A stretch of DNA of 64,000 nt, from contig JADFDI010000013.1 in the NCBI GenBank assembly GCA_018262985.1, positions 1 to 64,000 on the forward strand, given 5' to 3'. This stretch comes from Spirochaetota bacterium. GTDB taxonomy: Bacteria; Spirochaetota; Spirochaetia; Treponematales; UBA12059. The notes beneath the pieces are model-generated. The model had not been told where the DNA came from and did no database searches. It worked only from the letters and a program-made list of their open reading frames with translations. This document shows, piece by piece, positions 7,822 to 16,431 of the stretch. Numbering within the stretch: position 1 is the stretch's first letter; each line of letters begins with the position of its first letter. Both the position numbers and the translations under genes were made by a program.

Positions 7822-8744
7822 TCGAGACCATCGACCGGATCATCGAGGCCGCCCGCGCGGCCGGGCGCAAGCGCATCGCGGTGGCCGCCGCCCAGGAGGA
7901 GAGCGCCCTCGAGGCGGCCTGCGACGCGTACGAGGCGGGGCTCGCGGAGCCGATCCTGGTGGGCGACGGCGCGGCCATCAAGGCCGTCGCGGCCAAGGCG
8001 AAGCTCGACGTCTCCGCCTTCCGGATCGTGGAGGAGAAGGACAACGCCAAGGCGGCCGCCCTGGCCGTGGCGCTCGTGCGCTCCGGCGAGGCGGACATGC
8101 TCATGAAAGGCATCCTCGACACCTCGATCCTGCTCAAGGCCGCCCTCAACAAGGAGACGGGCCTCAACGCGGGGCGCCTCACGAGCCACGTCGGCGTCAT
8201 CGAGAGCGCGCACTACCACAAGCTCCTGTTCGTCACCGACGCCGCCATCAACATCGCGCCGGACCTGCCCGCCAAGCTCGACCTCGTGGCCAACGCGGTG
8301 TCGGTGGCGCAGGCGCTCGGCATCGAGCGGCCGAAGGTGGCCCTGCTGGCCGCGGTCGAGAAGGTGAACGCGGAGAAGATGCCCTGCACGGCGGACGCCG
8401 CGATAATCACCCAGATGAACCGGCGCGGCCAGGTCAAGGGCTGCGTGGTGGACGGCCCCCTCGCGCTCGACAACGCCGTCAGCGCCGAGAGCGCGAAGAT
8501 CAAGAAGATCGACTCCGAGGTCGCCGGCGACGCCGACATCCTCGTGGCGCCGGACATCGAGGCGGGCAACATCCTCTACAAGTGCCTCCTCGACCTGGGC
8601 GGCGCCAAGGGTTCCGGCCTCGTGGTCGGCGCCGCCAGGCCCATCGTCCTCACGAGCCGCGCCGACAGCGCGGCCACCAAGCTCGCGAGCATCGCGCTGG
8701 CCTCGCTCTGCGCCGCCCGCGAGCTTTCCGCCTGTTCCGGCTGA
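7818..8744 (+). CDS. ptb: Phosphate butyryltransferase (phosphotransacylase)
   Basis: 308 residues of the phosphate acetyl/butaryl transferase family. Typical segments are LVGDGAAI near the N-terminus, MLMKGILDTSILLKAALN, LLFVTDAAINIAPDL, and VKGCVVDGPLALDNAVS. It turns acyl-CoA plus phosphate into acyl-phosphate for Buk. The length fits Ptb (about 300) rather than the longer Pta. It overlaps buk by four bases (ATGA). The buk-then-ptb order is the reverse of clostridial ptb-buk. Confidence 0.94.
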   Translation: MIETIDRIIEAARAAGRKRIAVAAAQEESALEAACDAYEAGLAEPILVGDGAAIKAVAAKAKLDVSAFRIVEEKDNAKAAALAVALVRSGEADMLMKGILDTSILLKAALNKETGLNAGRLTSHVGVIESAHYHKLLFVTDAAINIAPDLPAKLDLVANAVSVAQALGIERPKVALLAAVEKVNAEKMPCTADAAIITQMNRRGQVKGCVVDGPLALDNAVSAESAKIKKIDSEVAGDADILVAPDIEAGNILYKCLLDLGGAKGSGLVVGAARPIVLTSRADSAATKLASIALASLCAARELSACSG

Positions 8745-8755
8745 AAGCACCATTC

Positions 8756-8789
8756 GCCCGGACGGCTCCGCTCGAGCAGCCGTCCGGGC
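8756..8789 (+). terminator. Stem-loop between ptb and the oxidoreductase genes
   Basis: Perfect 12-bp stem GCCCGGACGGCT / AGCCGTCCGGGC with a 10-base loop. No T run follows, so it may be a weak or factor-dependent terminator or an RNA-stability element that sets different expression of the two gene groups. Confidence 0.5.
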
Positions 8790-8829
8790 TTCGACAGGTT
8801 TCGACAATCCGTTCCGAAGGAGCGAACGA

Positions 8830-9045
8830 ATGGCAGTGAAAGGAAAGACGGAGATCGACCGGGAGCGCTGCAAGGGCTGCCTCCTCTGCGTGCGGGCGTG
8901 CCCGACCAAGGTCCTCGACGTCGACGAGACGGCCAACTCGTGGGGCTACTACCCCGCGAAGGTGGCGAACCCCGACAAGTGCATCGCCTGCGGCAACTGC
9001 TACCTGGTCTGCCCGGACGTCGCCGTCACGGTCTACAAGCTGTAA
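8830..9045 (+). CDS. vorD: 2-oxoacid:ferredoxin oxidoreductase, delta (ferredoxin) subunit
   Basis: 71 residues with two CxxCxxCxxxCP motifs (CKGCLLCVRACP and CIACGNCYLVCP), which bind two [4Fe-4S] clusters and pass electrons from the catalytic subunits to soluble ferredoxin. GAAGGAG sits just before the ATG. It is the first of four genes in order delta, alpha, beta, gamma, with short gaps or overlaps. Confidence 0.92.
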   Translation: MAVKGKTEIDRERCKGCLLCVRACPTKVLDVDETANSWGYYPAKVANPDKCIACGNCYLVCPDVAVTVYKL

Positions 9046-9056
9046 GGGAGGCAAGC

Positions 9057-10124
9057 ATGGCTGAAGACATCCGCCTCATGAAGGGCAACGAGGCGATCGC
9101 CGAGGCGGCGATCCGCGCCGGCTGCCGCGCCTATTTCGGCTACCCCATCACCCCGCAGAACGAGCTCACCGCCTACATGGCGCGCCACATGCTGGACCGC
9201 AAGCGCACTTTCATCCAGGCCGAGAGCGAAGTGTCCGCCATCAACATGGTGTACGGAGCCGCCGCCGCCGGCGCGCGCTCGATGACCTCGAGCTCGAGCC
9301 CGGGCGTGAGCCTCAAGCAGGAAGGCATCAGCTACATCTGCGGCGCCGACCTGCCCGCCGTCATCGTCAACGTGGCGCGCTCGGGCCCGGGCCTGGGCGG
9401 CATCAGCCCCGGCCAGGCCGACTACTTCCAGTCGACCCGCGGCGGCGGCCACGGCGACTACTACCACTTCGTCCTGGCGCCCAAGAGCGTCCAGGAGGCC
9501 GCCGACCTCACCTACGAGGCCTTCGACCTCTCCGACGAGTGGCGCATCCCGGCCATGATCCTCGCCGACGGCCTCATCGGCCAGATGATGGAGGGCGTGG
9601 TGCTGCCGGCCGAGCGCGAGCTCTCGAAGCTCCCGAAGCGCCCGTACGCCGTGGGCGACCAGGCGAAGCAGGGCCGGCCGATCAACCACGTCAGCTCGAT
9701 CAACCTCGTGCCGCTCGAGCTCGAAGCCTCCGTGCGCGCGCGCTTCGAGCGCTACGCGAAGATCAAGGAGACCCTCGTCCGCTACGAGGAGACCCAGGTG
9801 GAGGACGCGGACCTGGTCCTCGTGGCCTACGGCACCTCGGCGCGCGTGTCGCTCGGCGCCCTGCAGGAAGCCCGCAAGGCCGGCCTCAAGGTGGGGCTCT
9901 TCCGCCCGATCACGCTCTGGCCCTTCCCCGAGAAGCGGCTCGCCGAGCTGGCCGGCAAGGGCAAGCGCTTCCTGGCCGTCGAGATGAGCATGGGCCAGAT
10001 GGTCGAGGACGTGCGGCTCGCGGTGAACGGCAAGGCGCCCGTGGAATTCTACGGCCGCTGCGGCGGCGTCATCCCCACCGAGGACGAAGTCCTCGCGGCC
10101 GCCCGCAAGATCCTGGGCAAGTAA
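9057..10124 (+). CDS. vorB: 2-oxoacid:ferredoxin oxidoreductase, alpha subunit (VorB type)
   Basis: 355 residues. The N-terminal pyrimidine-binding domain begins LMKGNEAIAEAAIRAGCRAY followed by FGYPITPQNEL, the hallmark of VorB/KorA-type alpha subunits, with SSPGVSLKQEGISY downstream. It works with the beta subunit to bind thiamine diphosphate and decarboxylate 2-oxoacids to acyl-CoA. Preference for 2-oxoisovalerate over 2-oxoglutarate is inferred from the neighbouring ptb and buk. Start 9057 has GGGAGG close by and lies 11 bases after the ferredoxin stop. Confidence 0.93.
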   Translation: MAEDIRLMKGNEAIAEAAIRAGCRAYFGYPITPQNELTAYMARHMLDRKRTFIQAESEVSAINMVYGAAAAGARSMTSSSSPGVSLKQEGISYICGADLPAVIVNVARSGPGLGGISPGQADYFQSTRGGGHGDYYHFVLAPKSVQEAADLTYEAFDLSDEWRIPAMILADGLIGQMMEGVVLPAERELSKLPKRPYAVGDQAKQGRPINHVSSINLVPLELEASVRARFERYAKIKETLVRYEETQVEDADLVLVAYGTSARVSLGALQEARKAGLKVGLFRPITLWPFPEKRLAELAGKGKRFLAVEMSMGQMVEDVRLAVNGKAPVEFYGRCGGVIPTEDEVLAAARKILGK

Positions 10125-10138
10125 GGACGGAGGGAAGC

Positions 10139-10897
10139 ATGGAACTCGCGTACGGGCACCCGAAAAGCCTCAAGCCCATACAGACCAAGTACTGCCCCGG
10201 CTGCGGCCACGGCGTCATCCACCGCGTCATCGCGGAGGTGATCGACGAGCTCGGCCTCCAGGGCAGTTCGATCATCACCAACCCCGTCGGCTGCTCCATC
10301 TGGGCCGACCTCTACTTCGACTTCGACTCGGTCCAGCCCGCGCACGGCCGCACCCCGGCCGCCGCCACGGGCATCAAGCGCGTGCTGCCGGACCACCTCG
10401 TGATCTGCTACCAGGGCGACGGTGACCTCGCGGCCATCGGCACGGCGGAGATCATCCACGCGGCCAACCGCGGCGAGAAGTTCACCACCATCTTCGTGAA
10501 CAACGCCATCTACGGCATGACCGGCGGCCAGATGGCCCCGACCACCCTGGTCGGCCAGCACGCCACCACGGCCCCCTACGGCCGCGACCCGGTCGAGGCG
10601 GGCATGGGCTATCCCATCCGCGTGCTCGAGATGCTCGCCACCCTCGGCGGCACCAAGTACCTGGCGCGCGGCTCGGTCAACAACGCGGCCAACATCCGCA
10701 AGACCAAGCAGTACATCAAGAAGGCCTTCGAGGCGCAGATGCGCGGCGAGGGTTTCACCATGGTCGAGATCCTCTCGCCCTGCCCGACCAACTGGTCCAT
10801 GGGCGCCGGCGAGAGCGTCGAGTGGCTCGAGAAGAACATGATCCCCTTCTACGCGCTCGGCGAGGTCAAGAACACCCTCGAGGAGGCCGCCAAATGA
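10139..10897 (+). CDS. vorA: 2-oxoacid:ferredoxin oxidoreductase, beta subunit (TPP binding)
   Basis: 252 residues. Contains YCPGCGHG (N-terminal CPGCGH), the thiamine-diphosphate motif GDGDLAAIGTAEIIHAANR with NNAIYGMTGGQ, and CPTNW near the C-terminus. These Cys residues bind the proximal Fe-S cluster in KOR/VOR-type enzymes. It follows the alpha gene by 14 bases with GGAGGG before the start and overlaps the gamma gene by four bases. Confidence 0.94.
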   Translation: MELAYGHPKSLKPIQTKYCPGCGHGVIHRVIAEVIDELGLQGSSIITNPVGCSIWADLYFDFDSVQPAHGRTPAAATGIKRVLPDHLVICYQGDGDLAAIGTAEIIHAANRGEKFTTIFVNNAIYGMTGGQMAPTTLVGQHATTAPYGRDPVEAGMGYPIRVLEMLATLGGTKYLARGSVNNAANIRKTKQYIKKAFEAQMRGEGFTMVEILSPCPTNWSMGAGESVEWLEKNMIPFYALGEVKNTLEEAAK

Positions 10898-11427
10898 CCG
10901 AGAAGACCTTCATCGCCGGTTTCGGCGGCCAGGGCGTCATCTCGCTCGGCCAGCTCTGGGTCTACCTCGGGATGAAGGAGGGCCTCAAGGTCACCTTCTT
11001 CCCCTTCTACGGCGCCGAGAAGCGCGGCGGCATCGCGCGCGCCAGCGTCATCGTCTCCACCGACGAGATCGCGAGCCCGCTCGTCACCAAGCCCGACAGC
11101 GCGGTCGTCATGAACATGGACTCGCTGCCGATCTGCGAGGACATCGTCAAGGAAGGCGGCTACCTGCTCGTCAACAGCTCGCTCGTCAAGGTCGAGCCGA
11201 AGCGCAAGGACCTCAAGGTGGTCAAGGTGCCCTGCAACGAGCTCGCCGAGAAGATCGGCGACGTCAAGATCGCCAACATGGTCATGATGGGCGCGCTCGC
11301 CAAGGTGACCGGGGCCATCAAGATGGACAAGCTCGAGCCCGTGCTCAAGACCTTCTTCCCCGAGTCGAAGCACAAGTACATCCCGTCGAACCTCGCCGCC
11401 GTCAAGGCCGGCATGGACGCTGTGTAG
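10894..11427 (+). CDS. vorC: 2-oxoacid:ferredoxin oxidoreductase, gamma subunit
   Basis: 177 residues of the POR/KOR gamma domain: FIAGFGGQGVISLGQL at the N-terminus and FFPFYGAEKRGGIARASVIV, the usual (Y)G.E.RGG signature. This subunit contributes to CoA handling and subunit contacts. ATG 10894 overlaps the beta-subunit stop (ATGA). It is the last gene of the unit and is followed by a strong terminator. Confidence 0.94.
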   Translation: MTEKTFIAGFGGQGVISLGQLWVYLGMKEGLKVTFFPFYGAEKRGGIARASVIVSTDEIASPLVTKPDSAVVMNMDSLPICEDIVKEGGYLLVNSSLVKVEPKRKDLKVVKVPCNELAEKIGDVKIANMVMMGALAKVTGAIKMDKLEPVLKTFFPESKHKYIPSNLAAVKAGMDAV

Positions 11428-11454
11428 GCCGGCCTTCCGGCGTTCCGATTCGCG

Positions 11455-11482
11455 TCGCCCCGGTTCGCCGGGGCGATTTTAT
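11455..11482 (+). terminator. Intrinsic terminator of the oxidoreductase operon
   Basis: CGCCCCGG TTCG CCGGGGCG: a perfect 8-bp stem closed by a UUCG tetraloop, extended by a T-A pair and followed by TTTTATT. Confidence 0.88.
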
Positions 11483-11533
11483 TGAGGGGCATCCGTCCGG
11501 GGGGAAAGGCAGGGCGCGCGGCTCGTTCGGTGG

Positions 11534-11640
11534 ATCGACGAAGGGCAGTGCCCTTCGTCGCCGTGACGGCGCGAAGCGCTGCCTGGACATCGACGAAGGG
11601 CAGTGCCCTTCGTCGCCGTGACGGCGCGAAGCGCCGTCAC
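11534..11640. repeat. Tandem pair of REP-like palindromic units
   Basis: A 46-base unit occurs twice (11534-11579 and 11589-11634). Each contains a perfect 12-bp inverted repeat, CGACGAAGGGCA / TGCCCTTCGTCG with a one-base loop. The second copy is completed by GTGACGGCGC GAA GCGCCGTCAC (11618-11640), a 10-bp stem with a 3-base loop; the first copy has only a degenerate version. It lies between a terminator and a promoter. The rest of 11428-11741 holds no gene. Confidence 0.8.
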
Positions 11641-11706
11641 GCCCTTCCTTCCCGCCCCGGACCCCCTCATCCTTCCCAACCCGGAAGCTTCGTGACACTT
11701 GCCGCG

Positions 11707-11735
11707 TTGCGCGCGCCCGGCGGGAAGCCTATCGT
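11707..11735 (+). promoter_or_regulatory. Sigma70-like promoter, leaderless type
   Basis: TTGCGC (11707-11712), 17-base spacer, TATCGT (11730-11735), six bases before ATG 11742. No ribosome binding site. Confidence 0.55.
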
Positions 11736-11741
11736 TGTGGC

Positions 11742-13094
11742 ATGGCGCGCGGGGCGGTCGGCGGCGACGAGGCGGAGCGGGCCCGGGGCCTGGCGCTCCG
11801 GGCTTTCGAGGCGCTCGTGCCGCGGCGGGGCGGGAGCCGCGACCTGACGACGCGCGAGCTCGTGCAGGCTACGGGCCTGCCCGAGCACGAGCTGCTCGCG
11901 CTCCTGCCCGCGCTCGCCGCGGAATACGGCGCCGCCGTGGCCGCCACCGATTCGGGCGAGGTGCTCTGGCGTTTCCCCGGCCATCTGGAGCCGCGGCGAC
12001 CGCGAGAAGGCGCGCGCTCCCTCGCGTTCCGGCGCGCCGCTCGGGAATTCGGCGGCTTGCTCGCCCGCGCCGCGCTCGCCGTGGCCTACGCCCCGTGGGC
12101 TTTCTTCTCGTGGGGCTTCCTCGCTGCGCGCGCCCGACGCGGCGCCTGGACCGTCAACGGGCGGCGCACCGGCTTCTACGAGGTGGTGTTCTCCTTCGTC
12201 TTCGGCGGCGCGCGCGACCCCGAGGCGGAACGGCGCGCGCGCTCGGGAGCCGACTTCCTGGCCTGGGCGGCGACGCGCGGAGGTCTCGCGTCCGCGTCCG
12301 AGTACGCCCTCCGCGAAGGGCTCGAGCCGGAGGAGGCCGGGCGCCGCCTCGCCGGCTACGCGGCGCTCTACGGAGGCGCGCCCGAGGCGCTCGGCCCCGG
12401 TCTACTCGCGTGGCGCTTCCCCCTGCCTCCGGGCACCTTGCCCGCCCTGCCGCCCCCGGTCCGGCGCGCGCCGAAGCGCTTCTCGGAGAACACGCCGGAA
12501 TGGGACGCCGTCGCGGCCGGGGTCGGCGCCTCGGGCCTCGCCTCCGGCGCGCTCGTCGCCGTCTTCGCGCTTTCCGTGCTCGCCGCCGAGGCCTCGGGAG
12601 GGAGCGCGCCGTGGTTCGCCGCCTTCCTCGCGAGCCTGTTCGGCCTCGTCCCTCCCGCCTTCACCTTCTGGGCCTTCGGGATCGTACCGGCGCTCGGGGG
12701 CTTGCTCGGGCTGGCGGTCCCGGCCGCGCGCGCCCTCGCCGTCTCGAAGGAGAACCGCCGGAGGCGGCGCGAAGACGCGCTCGTCCGCGCGGGCGCGGCC
12801 CTGCTCGAGCTGGCTGACGTCGAGGAGCCGGTGGCGCGCCTCGCCCCCGGCCGCGACGCGGAAGCCGGGCGCGGCTCGGACGCATCGATCCGCGCCGCCG
12901 TCGAGACCATCGCCGCGCGCTTCGGCGCCGAGCTCGACGGCGAGGACGGCGGCTGGACCGTCTACCGCTTCCCCCGGCTCGGGGAGGAGTTCGCCGCGCT
13001 CCGGGCCGCGCGCGCGTCGCGGCCGCCCCTCGCGGTACGGAAGGGGCGGGTGGTGTTCGACTCGGGTACCCGCCTCGGCGCCCGCAAGCCCTGA
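11742..13094 (+). CDS. Membrane protein with three YRFP-type repeats flanking membrane segments
   Basis: 450 residues. Three short modules end in the same way: GEVLWRFPG (about 67-76), GLLAWRFPL (about 219-227) and WTVYRFPRL (about 406-414). Each is preceded by a helical stretch with a small-residue YGA or FGA turn (AEYGAAV, ALYGGAP, ARFGAEL). The first begins LTTRELVQATGLPEHEL, like a winged-helix unit. Two or three hydrophobic segments lie near 266-284 and 293-325. I recall similar YRFP modules in membrane proteins of unknown function from cyanobacteria and others. No catalytic motif is visible. The start agrees with the leaderless promoter. Confidence 0.75.
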   Translation: MARGAVGGDEAERARGLALRAFEALVPRRGGSRDLTTRELVQATGLPEHELLALLPALAAEYGAAVAATDSGEVLWRFPGHLEPRRPREGARSLAFRRAAREFGGLLARAALAVAYAPWAFFSWGFLAARARRGAWTVNGRRTGFYEVVFSFVFGGARDPEAERRARSGADFLAWAATRGGLASASEYALREGLEPEEAGRRLAGYAALYGGAPEALGPGLLAWRFPLPPGTLPALPPPVRRAPKRFSENTPEWDAVAAGVGASGLASGALVAVFALSVLAAEASGGSAPWFAAFLASLFGLVPPAFTFWAFGIVPALGGLLGLAVPAARALAVSKENRRRRREDALVRAGAALLELADVEEPVARLAPGRDAEAGRGSDASIRAAVETIAARFGAELDGEDGGWTVYRFPRLGEEFAALRAARASRPPLAVRKGRVVFDSGTRLGARKP

Positions 13095-13099
13095 AGCGC

Positions 13100-13128
13100 T
13101 GGAAAATTCGGCGCGGATGGCCCACAAT
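13100..13128 (+). promoter_or_regulatory. Possible promoter of the acyltransferase gene, leaderless type
   Basis: TGGAAA (13100-13105), 17-base spacer, CACAAT (13123-13128), seven bases before ATG 13136. Each box matches consensus at four of six positions. Confidence 0.4.
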
Positions 13129-13135
13129 GCCCGGC

Positions 13136-13861
13136 ATGATCCGCACCATCCTGTTCTACCTGTGGTTCTGGGTTTCGCTGGCGTTGACGATTCCCATCGT
13201 CGTGCCCTACCTGCTGCTGATGGCGCTCGGGCTCCACCGGCCCTTCACGCGCGCCTTGCACGCCGGGGCGCGCGGATGGGCGCGCTCGGTCGTGTGGGCC
13301 ACCGGCTCGCGCGTCACCGTGGAAGGCGCCGGGAACGTGCCCGCGGAGGGCGGGGTCTGCATGGTCGGCAACCACCAGGGCAGCCTCGAGGTGCCCATCG
13401 TGCTGGCGACGCTACCGCGGGCGCCGGGCTTCGTCGCCAAGCGCGAGGCCCTGTTCACGCCCTTCCTCAACCTCTGGATAATCGCGCTCGGCGGGGTTTT
13501 CATCCACCGGGGGAACGCGCGGAAAGCCATGAAGGCCATCGACGCGGGAGTGGAGCGGCTCAAGGCCGGCGGCATCGTGCTCGTGTACCCCGAAGGCACG
13601 CGGAGCCGCGGCGACCGCATCGGCGAGTTCAAGCACGGCAGCTTCAAGCTGGCCACGAAGGCCGGCGTGCCCGTCGTGCCGGTCACGGTGGACGGCTCGT
13701 GGCACGTCTGGGAGGAGAAGCGGCGGGTGCGGCCCGCGGACGTCCGCGTGGTCATGCATCCGGCCATCCCCACCGCGGGGCTCTCGGCGGAGGAGCGCAA
13801 GGCCCTGCCGGAAAAGGTGCGCGCCGTCATCGCCTCGGCCCTGCCGGGCGGCGGGGCCTGA
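13136..13861 (+). CDS. plsC: 1-acylglycerol-3-phosphate acyltransferase family protein
   Basis: 241 residues with an N-terminal membrane segment (ILFYLWFWVSLALTIPIVVPYLL). Acyltransferase block 1 is NHQGSLEVP: the catalytic His (about residue 80) is followed by Glu where the HX4D motif has Asp. Block 3 is YPEGTRSRGDRIGEFKHGSF and block 4 VPVVPVTV. It should acylate lysophosphatidic acid or another lysophospholipid at the membrane. ATG 13127 is an in-frame alternative, but 13136 fits the -10 spacing. It is convergent with the 13956-14486 gene. Confidence 0.87.
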   Translation: MIRTILFYLWFWVSLALTIPIVVPYLLLMALGLHRPFTRALHAGARGWARSVVWATGSRVTVEGAGNVPAEGGVCMVGNHQGSLEVPIVLATLPRAPGFVAKREALFTPFLNLWIIALGGVFIHRGNARKAMKAIDAGVERLKAGGIVLVYPEGTRSRGDRIGEFKHGSFKLATKAGVPVVPVTVDGSWHVWEEKRRVRPADVRVVMHPAIPTAGLSAEERKALPEKVRAVIASALPGGGA

Positions 13862-13909
13862 CGCTCCGCCGGGGACGGGCCGCTGCCGATCCGGCCCCGA
13901 GTCCGCCAC

Positions 13910-13944
13910 GGGATGCCGGAATGCTCCCCGCGCTCCGGCATCCC
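13910..13944. terminator. Stem-loop between convergent genes
   Basis: GGGATGCCGGA / TCCGGCATCCC, an 11-bp perfect stem with a 13-base loop, between the convergent acyltransferase and 13956-14486 genes. No T run on either side, so terminator function is tentative. Confidence 0.45.
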
Positions 13945-13955
13945 GCCCGTGAACC

Positions 13956-14486
13956 CTACTTGCCGAGCTTCTTGGCCACGTAGTCGAAGAAAGCCTTGAA
14001 GTCGGCGCCCATGGTTTTGGCCGCGTCGACGATAGGATTGAACTCGCCGCCCGCGACGTAGCTCTGCAGCGAGCTCGCGCCGCTCGTCCCGGACGCGCCG
14101 GGACCCGTGCCGGTTCCGGCGCCGGGGGTGCCGGTCCGCGTCGCGGCCGCGGCCGCCGCGAGCTTGTCGACCGCCATGAGCTGCGCCGGGGTGAGGATCT
14201 TGTCCTCGATGCTCCCGAGCCAGGCCTCGGCCTGTTCAGGCTCGACGCGCTTGGCGGCCTTGATGGCGACCATGATGTCGTACAGGCTCTTGAGCTGGGT
14301 GGCCGAGAGGGCCGGAACCTTGGAGTCCTTCTCGATGGCCATGAGGTAGCCGAAGGTCCGGCCGAGATCGAATACCACGGCCGTGTCCTCGCGGGCCTTC
14401 TGGATGGCCGGGTCGGGCGTGGTCTGGGCGAAGGCCGCGGACGCGAGGGCGAGCGTGGCTGCGAGGGCGATGGCGATGCGGTTCAT
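13956..14486 (-). CDS. Secreted hypothetical protein at the end of the efflux operon
   Basis: 176 residues with a clear signal peptide (MNRIAIALAATLALASAAFA, cleavage after AFA). The mature part is helical: an Ala/Lys-rich segment, LTPAQLMAVDKL at about 97-108, a Gly/Thr/Pro linker (TGTPGAGTGTGPGASGTSGA) and a short C-terminal helix ending AKKLGK. No family recognised. It lies 20 bases after the ABC permease gene on the same strand, with AAGGAG six bases before its ATG, so it is probably the fifth gene of the efflux operon and may assist it in the periplasm. Confidence 0.78.
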   Translation of the reverse strand: MNRIAIALAATLALASAAFAQTTPDPAIQKAREDTAVVFDLGRTFGYLMAIEKDSKVPALSATQLKSLYDIMVAIKAAKRVEPEQAEAWLGSIEDKILTPAQLMAVDKLAAAAAATRTGTPGAGTGTGPGASGTSGASSLQSYVAGGEFNPIVDAAKTMGADFKAFFDYVAKKLGK

Positions 14487-14506
14487 GCGATGCTCCTTTT
14501 CCCGCG

Positions 14507-15727
14507 CTATTCGTAGCGCAGGGCTTCTATCGGATCGAGACGCGACGCCCGGAAGGCCGGGTAGCCGCCGAAAAAGAGGCCGGTGACGAGGCTGAAGGCG
14601 AAGGCGAGGACGATCGAGCCCGCGCTGACCCGGGCGGCCATGCCGCCGAAGCGCGAGAAGGCCCAGGCGGCCGCCACGCCCGCCGCGATGCCGAGCGCGC
14701 CGCCCGAGACCGAGAGCAGGACGGCCTCGACCAGGAATTGCGCGAGGACGTTGCCCGGCTTCGCGCCGAGGGCCATGCGCACGCCGATCTCGCGGGTGCG
14801 TTCGGTGACGGACACCAGCATGATGTTCATGATGCCGATGCCGCCCACCACGAGGCTGATGGCCGCGATGCCGCCGAGCAACAGGGTGAAGGTGCCGGCG
14901 GTGCCCTGCGCGGCGCCGAGCACGTCGAGCTGGTTGGCCACGTAGAAGTCCGCCGCGTCCATCGACGGCAGCTTGTGCAGGCGCAGAAGCTCGGCCTCGA
15001 TGGCGGCCTGGGCTTCGCGCATCAGTCCCGAGTCGACGGCCTGCACGTTGACGGCCGCGTACTTGGTCCCTCCGGAGACGCTCCGGAGGAAAGCCGTGAT
15101 CGGCACCCAGACCTGGGCGTCGGTCATGTCGTTCCCCTTGGATTCCATGACGGCCACGACGGTGAAGGGCAGGCCGTTCAGGCGGATCTTGGCCCCGATC
15201 GGGTCGACGTCCGGGCCGATGAGGTCGACGGCGGCCTTGCTGCCGAGCGCCGCGACCATGCGGCGGGAGTCGACCTCGGCCTCGCCGAAGAATTCGCCCG
15301 CCTCCGGGTAGTGGTTGCGCACCGCGGGGTAGTTCGAGTCGGTGCCGACCACGGTGACCGGCGAGTTGCGGTTCTCGAACTTGGCCTGCACGCTCGCCGA
15401 CGATTCGGGCGAGGTGACGGCCACCAGGTCCAGCGCCGCGATGGCCTCGAGGTCGTCCGCCGTCAGGGTGGGCACGATGTTGGACGTGTTGCGGCGGACG
15501 AGGGCTGTGCCGCGCGCTTGGCCCGAATAGACGATGAGCAGGTTCGAGCCGAGGCTCTTGAGGCTCTCCTCCACCGCCAGCGAGGCGCCGTTGCCGAGGG
15601 CGGTCAGGGCTATCAGGCTTCCGGCCCCGATCAGGACGCCGAGCGTGGTCAGGAAGGAGCGCCCCAGGCTGCCGCGGATGCTCTTGAGCGCCATGCCGAA
15701 GCTCTCTCCCAGTACGCGCATCTTCAT
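14507..15727 (-). CDS. MacB-like ABC transporter permease
   Basis: 406 residues of the MacB/FtsX permease type: an N-terminal membrane segment ([22 protein letters not shown]), a periplasmic MacB-PCD-like domain of about 200 residues, then three C-terminal membrane segments with FtsX signatures ([20 protein letters not shown] followed by [10 protein letters not shown]). It should move substrate by mechanotransmission between the adaptor and the ATPase. Unlike E. coli MacB the ATPase is a separate polypeptide, overlapping upstream by four bases. The C-terminus [12 protein letters not shown] is typical of the family. Confidence 0.93.
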   Translation of the reverse strand: MKMRVLGESFGMALKSIRGSLGRSFLTTLGVLIGAGSLIALTALGNGASLAVEESLKSLGSNLLIVYSGQARGTALVRRNTSNIVPTLTADDLEAIAALDLVAVTSPESSASVQAKFENRNSPVTVVGTDSNYPAVRNHYPEAGEFFGEAEVDSRRMVAALGSKAAVDLIGPDVDPIGAKIRLNGLPFTVVAVMESKGNDMTDAQVWVPITAFLRSVSGGTKYAAVNVQAVDSGLMREAQAAIEAELLRLHKLPSMDAADFYVANQLDVLGAAQGTAGTFTLLLGGIAAISLVVGGIGIMNIMLVSVTERTREIGVRMALGAKPGNVLAQFLVEAVLLSVSGGALGIAAGVAAAWAFSRFGGMAARVSAGSIVLAFAFSLVTGLFFGGYPAFRASRLDPIEALRYE

Positions 15728-16431
15728 GCCGACTCCCCGGCGGGACCGTCCGCCACGATGAGTCCGTCGATGATGCGCACGACCCGCGGCGCCTGGCGCG
15801 CGATGCCGAGGTCGTGGGTTACGAGGATGATGGTCGCGCCGTCCGAATGCAGGGCGGCGAACATCTCCAGGATCTCGGCGCCGGTCTTCTGGTCGAGGGC
15901 GCCGGTGGGCTCGTCCGCCAGGAGGACCGAGGGCTTGCCGGCCAGGGCCCGCGCTATCGCGACGCGCTGCCGCTGGCCGCCTGAAAGCTCCGCAGGCAGG
16001 TGGTGCTCGCGGCCGGAGAGTCCCACCCGCGAAAGCATCTCGCGGGCGCGCTCCCGGCGCTCGGCCTTCGGCGCGCCTGAGTACACGAGGGGCAGTTCGA
16101 CGTTGCCGAGGGCGTCGAGTCGGGGCAGCAGGTTGAAGCTCTGGAAGATGAAGCCGATCTCGCGGTTGCGGATCTCCGCGAGGCGGCCCCGGGAAAGGCC
16201 CTCGACCGGCTCTCCGTTGATGCGGTAGGAGCCGTCGGTGGGCGTGTCCAGGCAGCCGATGATGTTCATGAGGGACGACTTGCCGGAGCCGCTCGGCCCG
16301 ATGATCGAGACGAACTCGCCCTTGCGTACCTCGAACGAGACGCCGTCGAGCGCGCGCACCGTCGTCGGTCCCATGACGTAGTGGCGCTTGATGTTCTCGA
16401 GCGCCATGACCGGATGCTCGAGCGCGCTCAT
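15724..16431 (-). CDS. ABC transporter ATP-binding protein, MacB/LolD type
   Basis: 235 residues with complete nucleotide-binding motifs: Walker [11 protein letters not shown]-loop [20 protein letters not shown], signature [15 protein letters not shown], Walker [13 protein letters not shown] and switch His in VTHDL. The stop of the adaptor gene upstream and the start of the permease gene downstream each overlap it by four bases, so the three are translationally coupled. It energises the efflux or lipoprotein-export pump. Confidence 0.95.
   Translation of the reverse strand: MSALEHPVMALENIKRHYVMGPTTVRALDGVSFEVRKGEFVSIIGPSGSGKSSLMNIIGCLDTPTDGSYRINGEPVEGLSRGRLAEIRNREIGFIFQSFNLLPRLDALGNVELPLVYSGAPKAERRERAREMLSRVGLSGREHHLPAELSGGQRQRVAIARALAGKPSVLLADEPTGALDQKTGAEILEMFAALHSDGATIILVTHDLGIARQAPRVVRIIDGLIVADGPAGESA

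Noticed and set aside
11534-11640. CRISPR repeats
   Set aside because: Only two copies, spaced by 9 bases and strongly palindromic; no spacers and no cas genes. REP-like is a better description.
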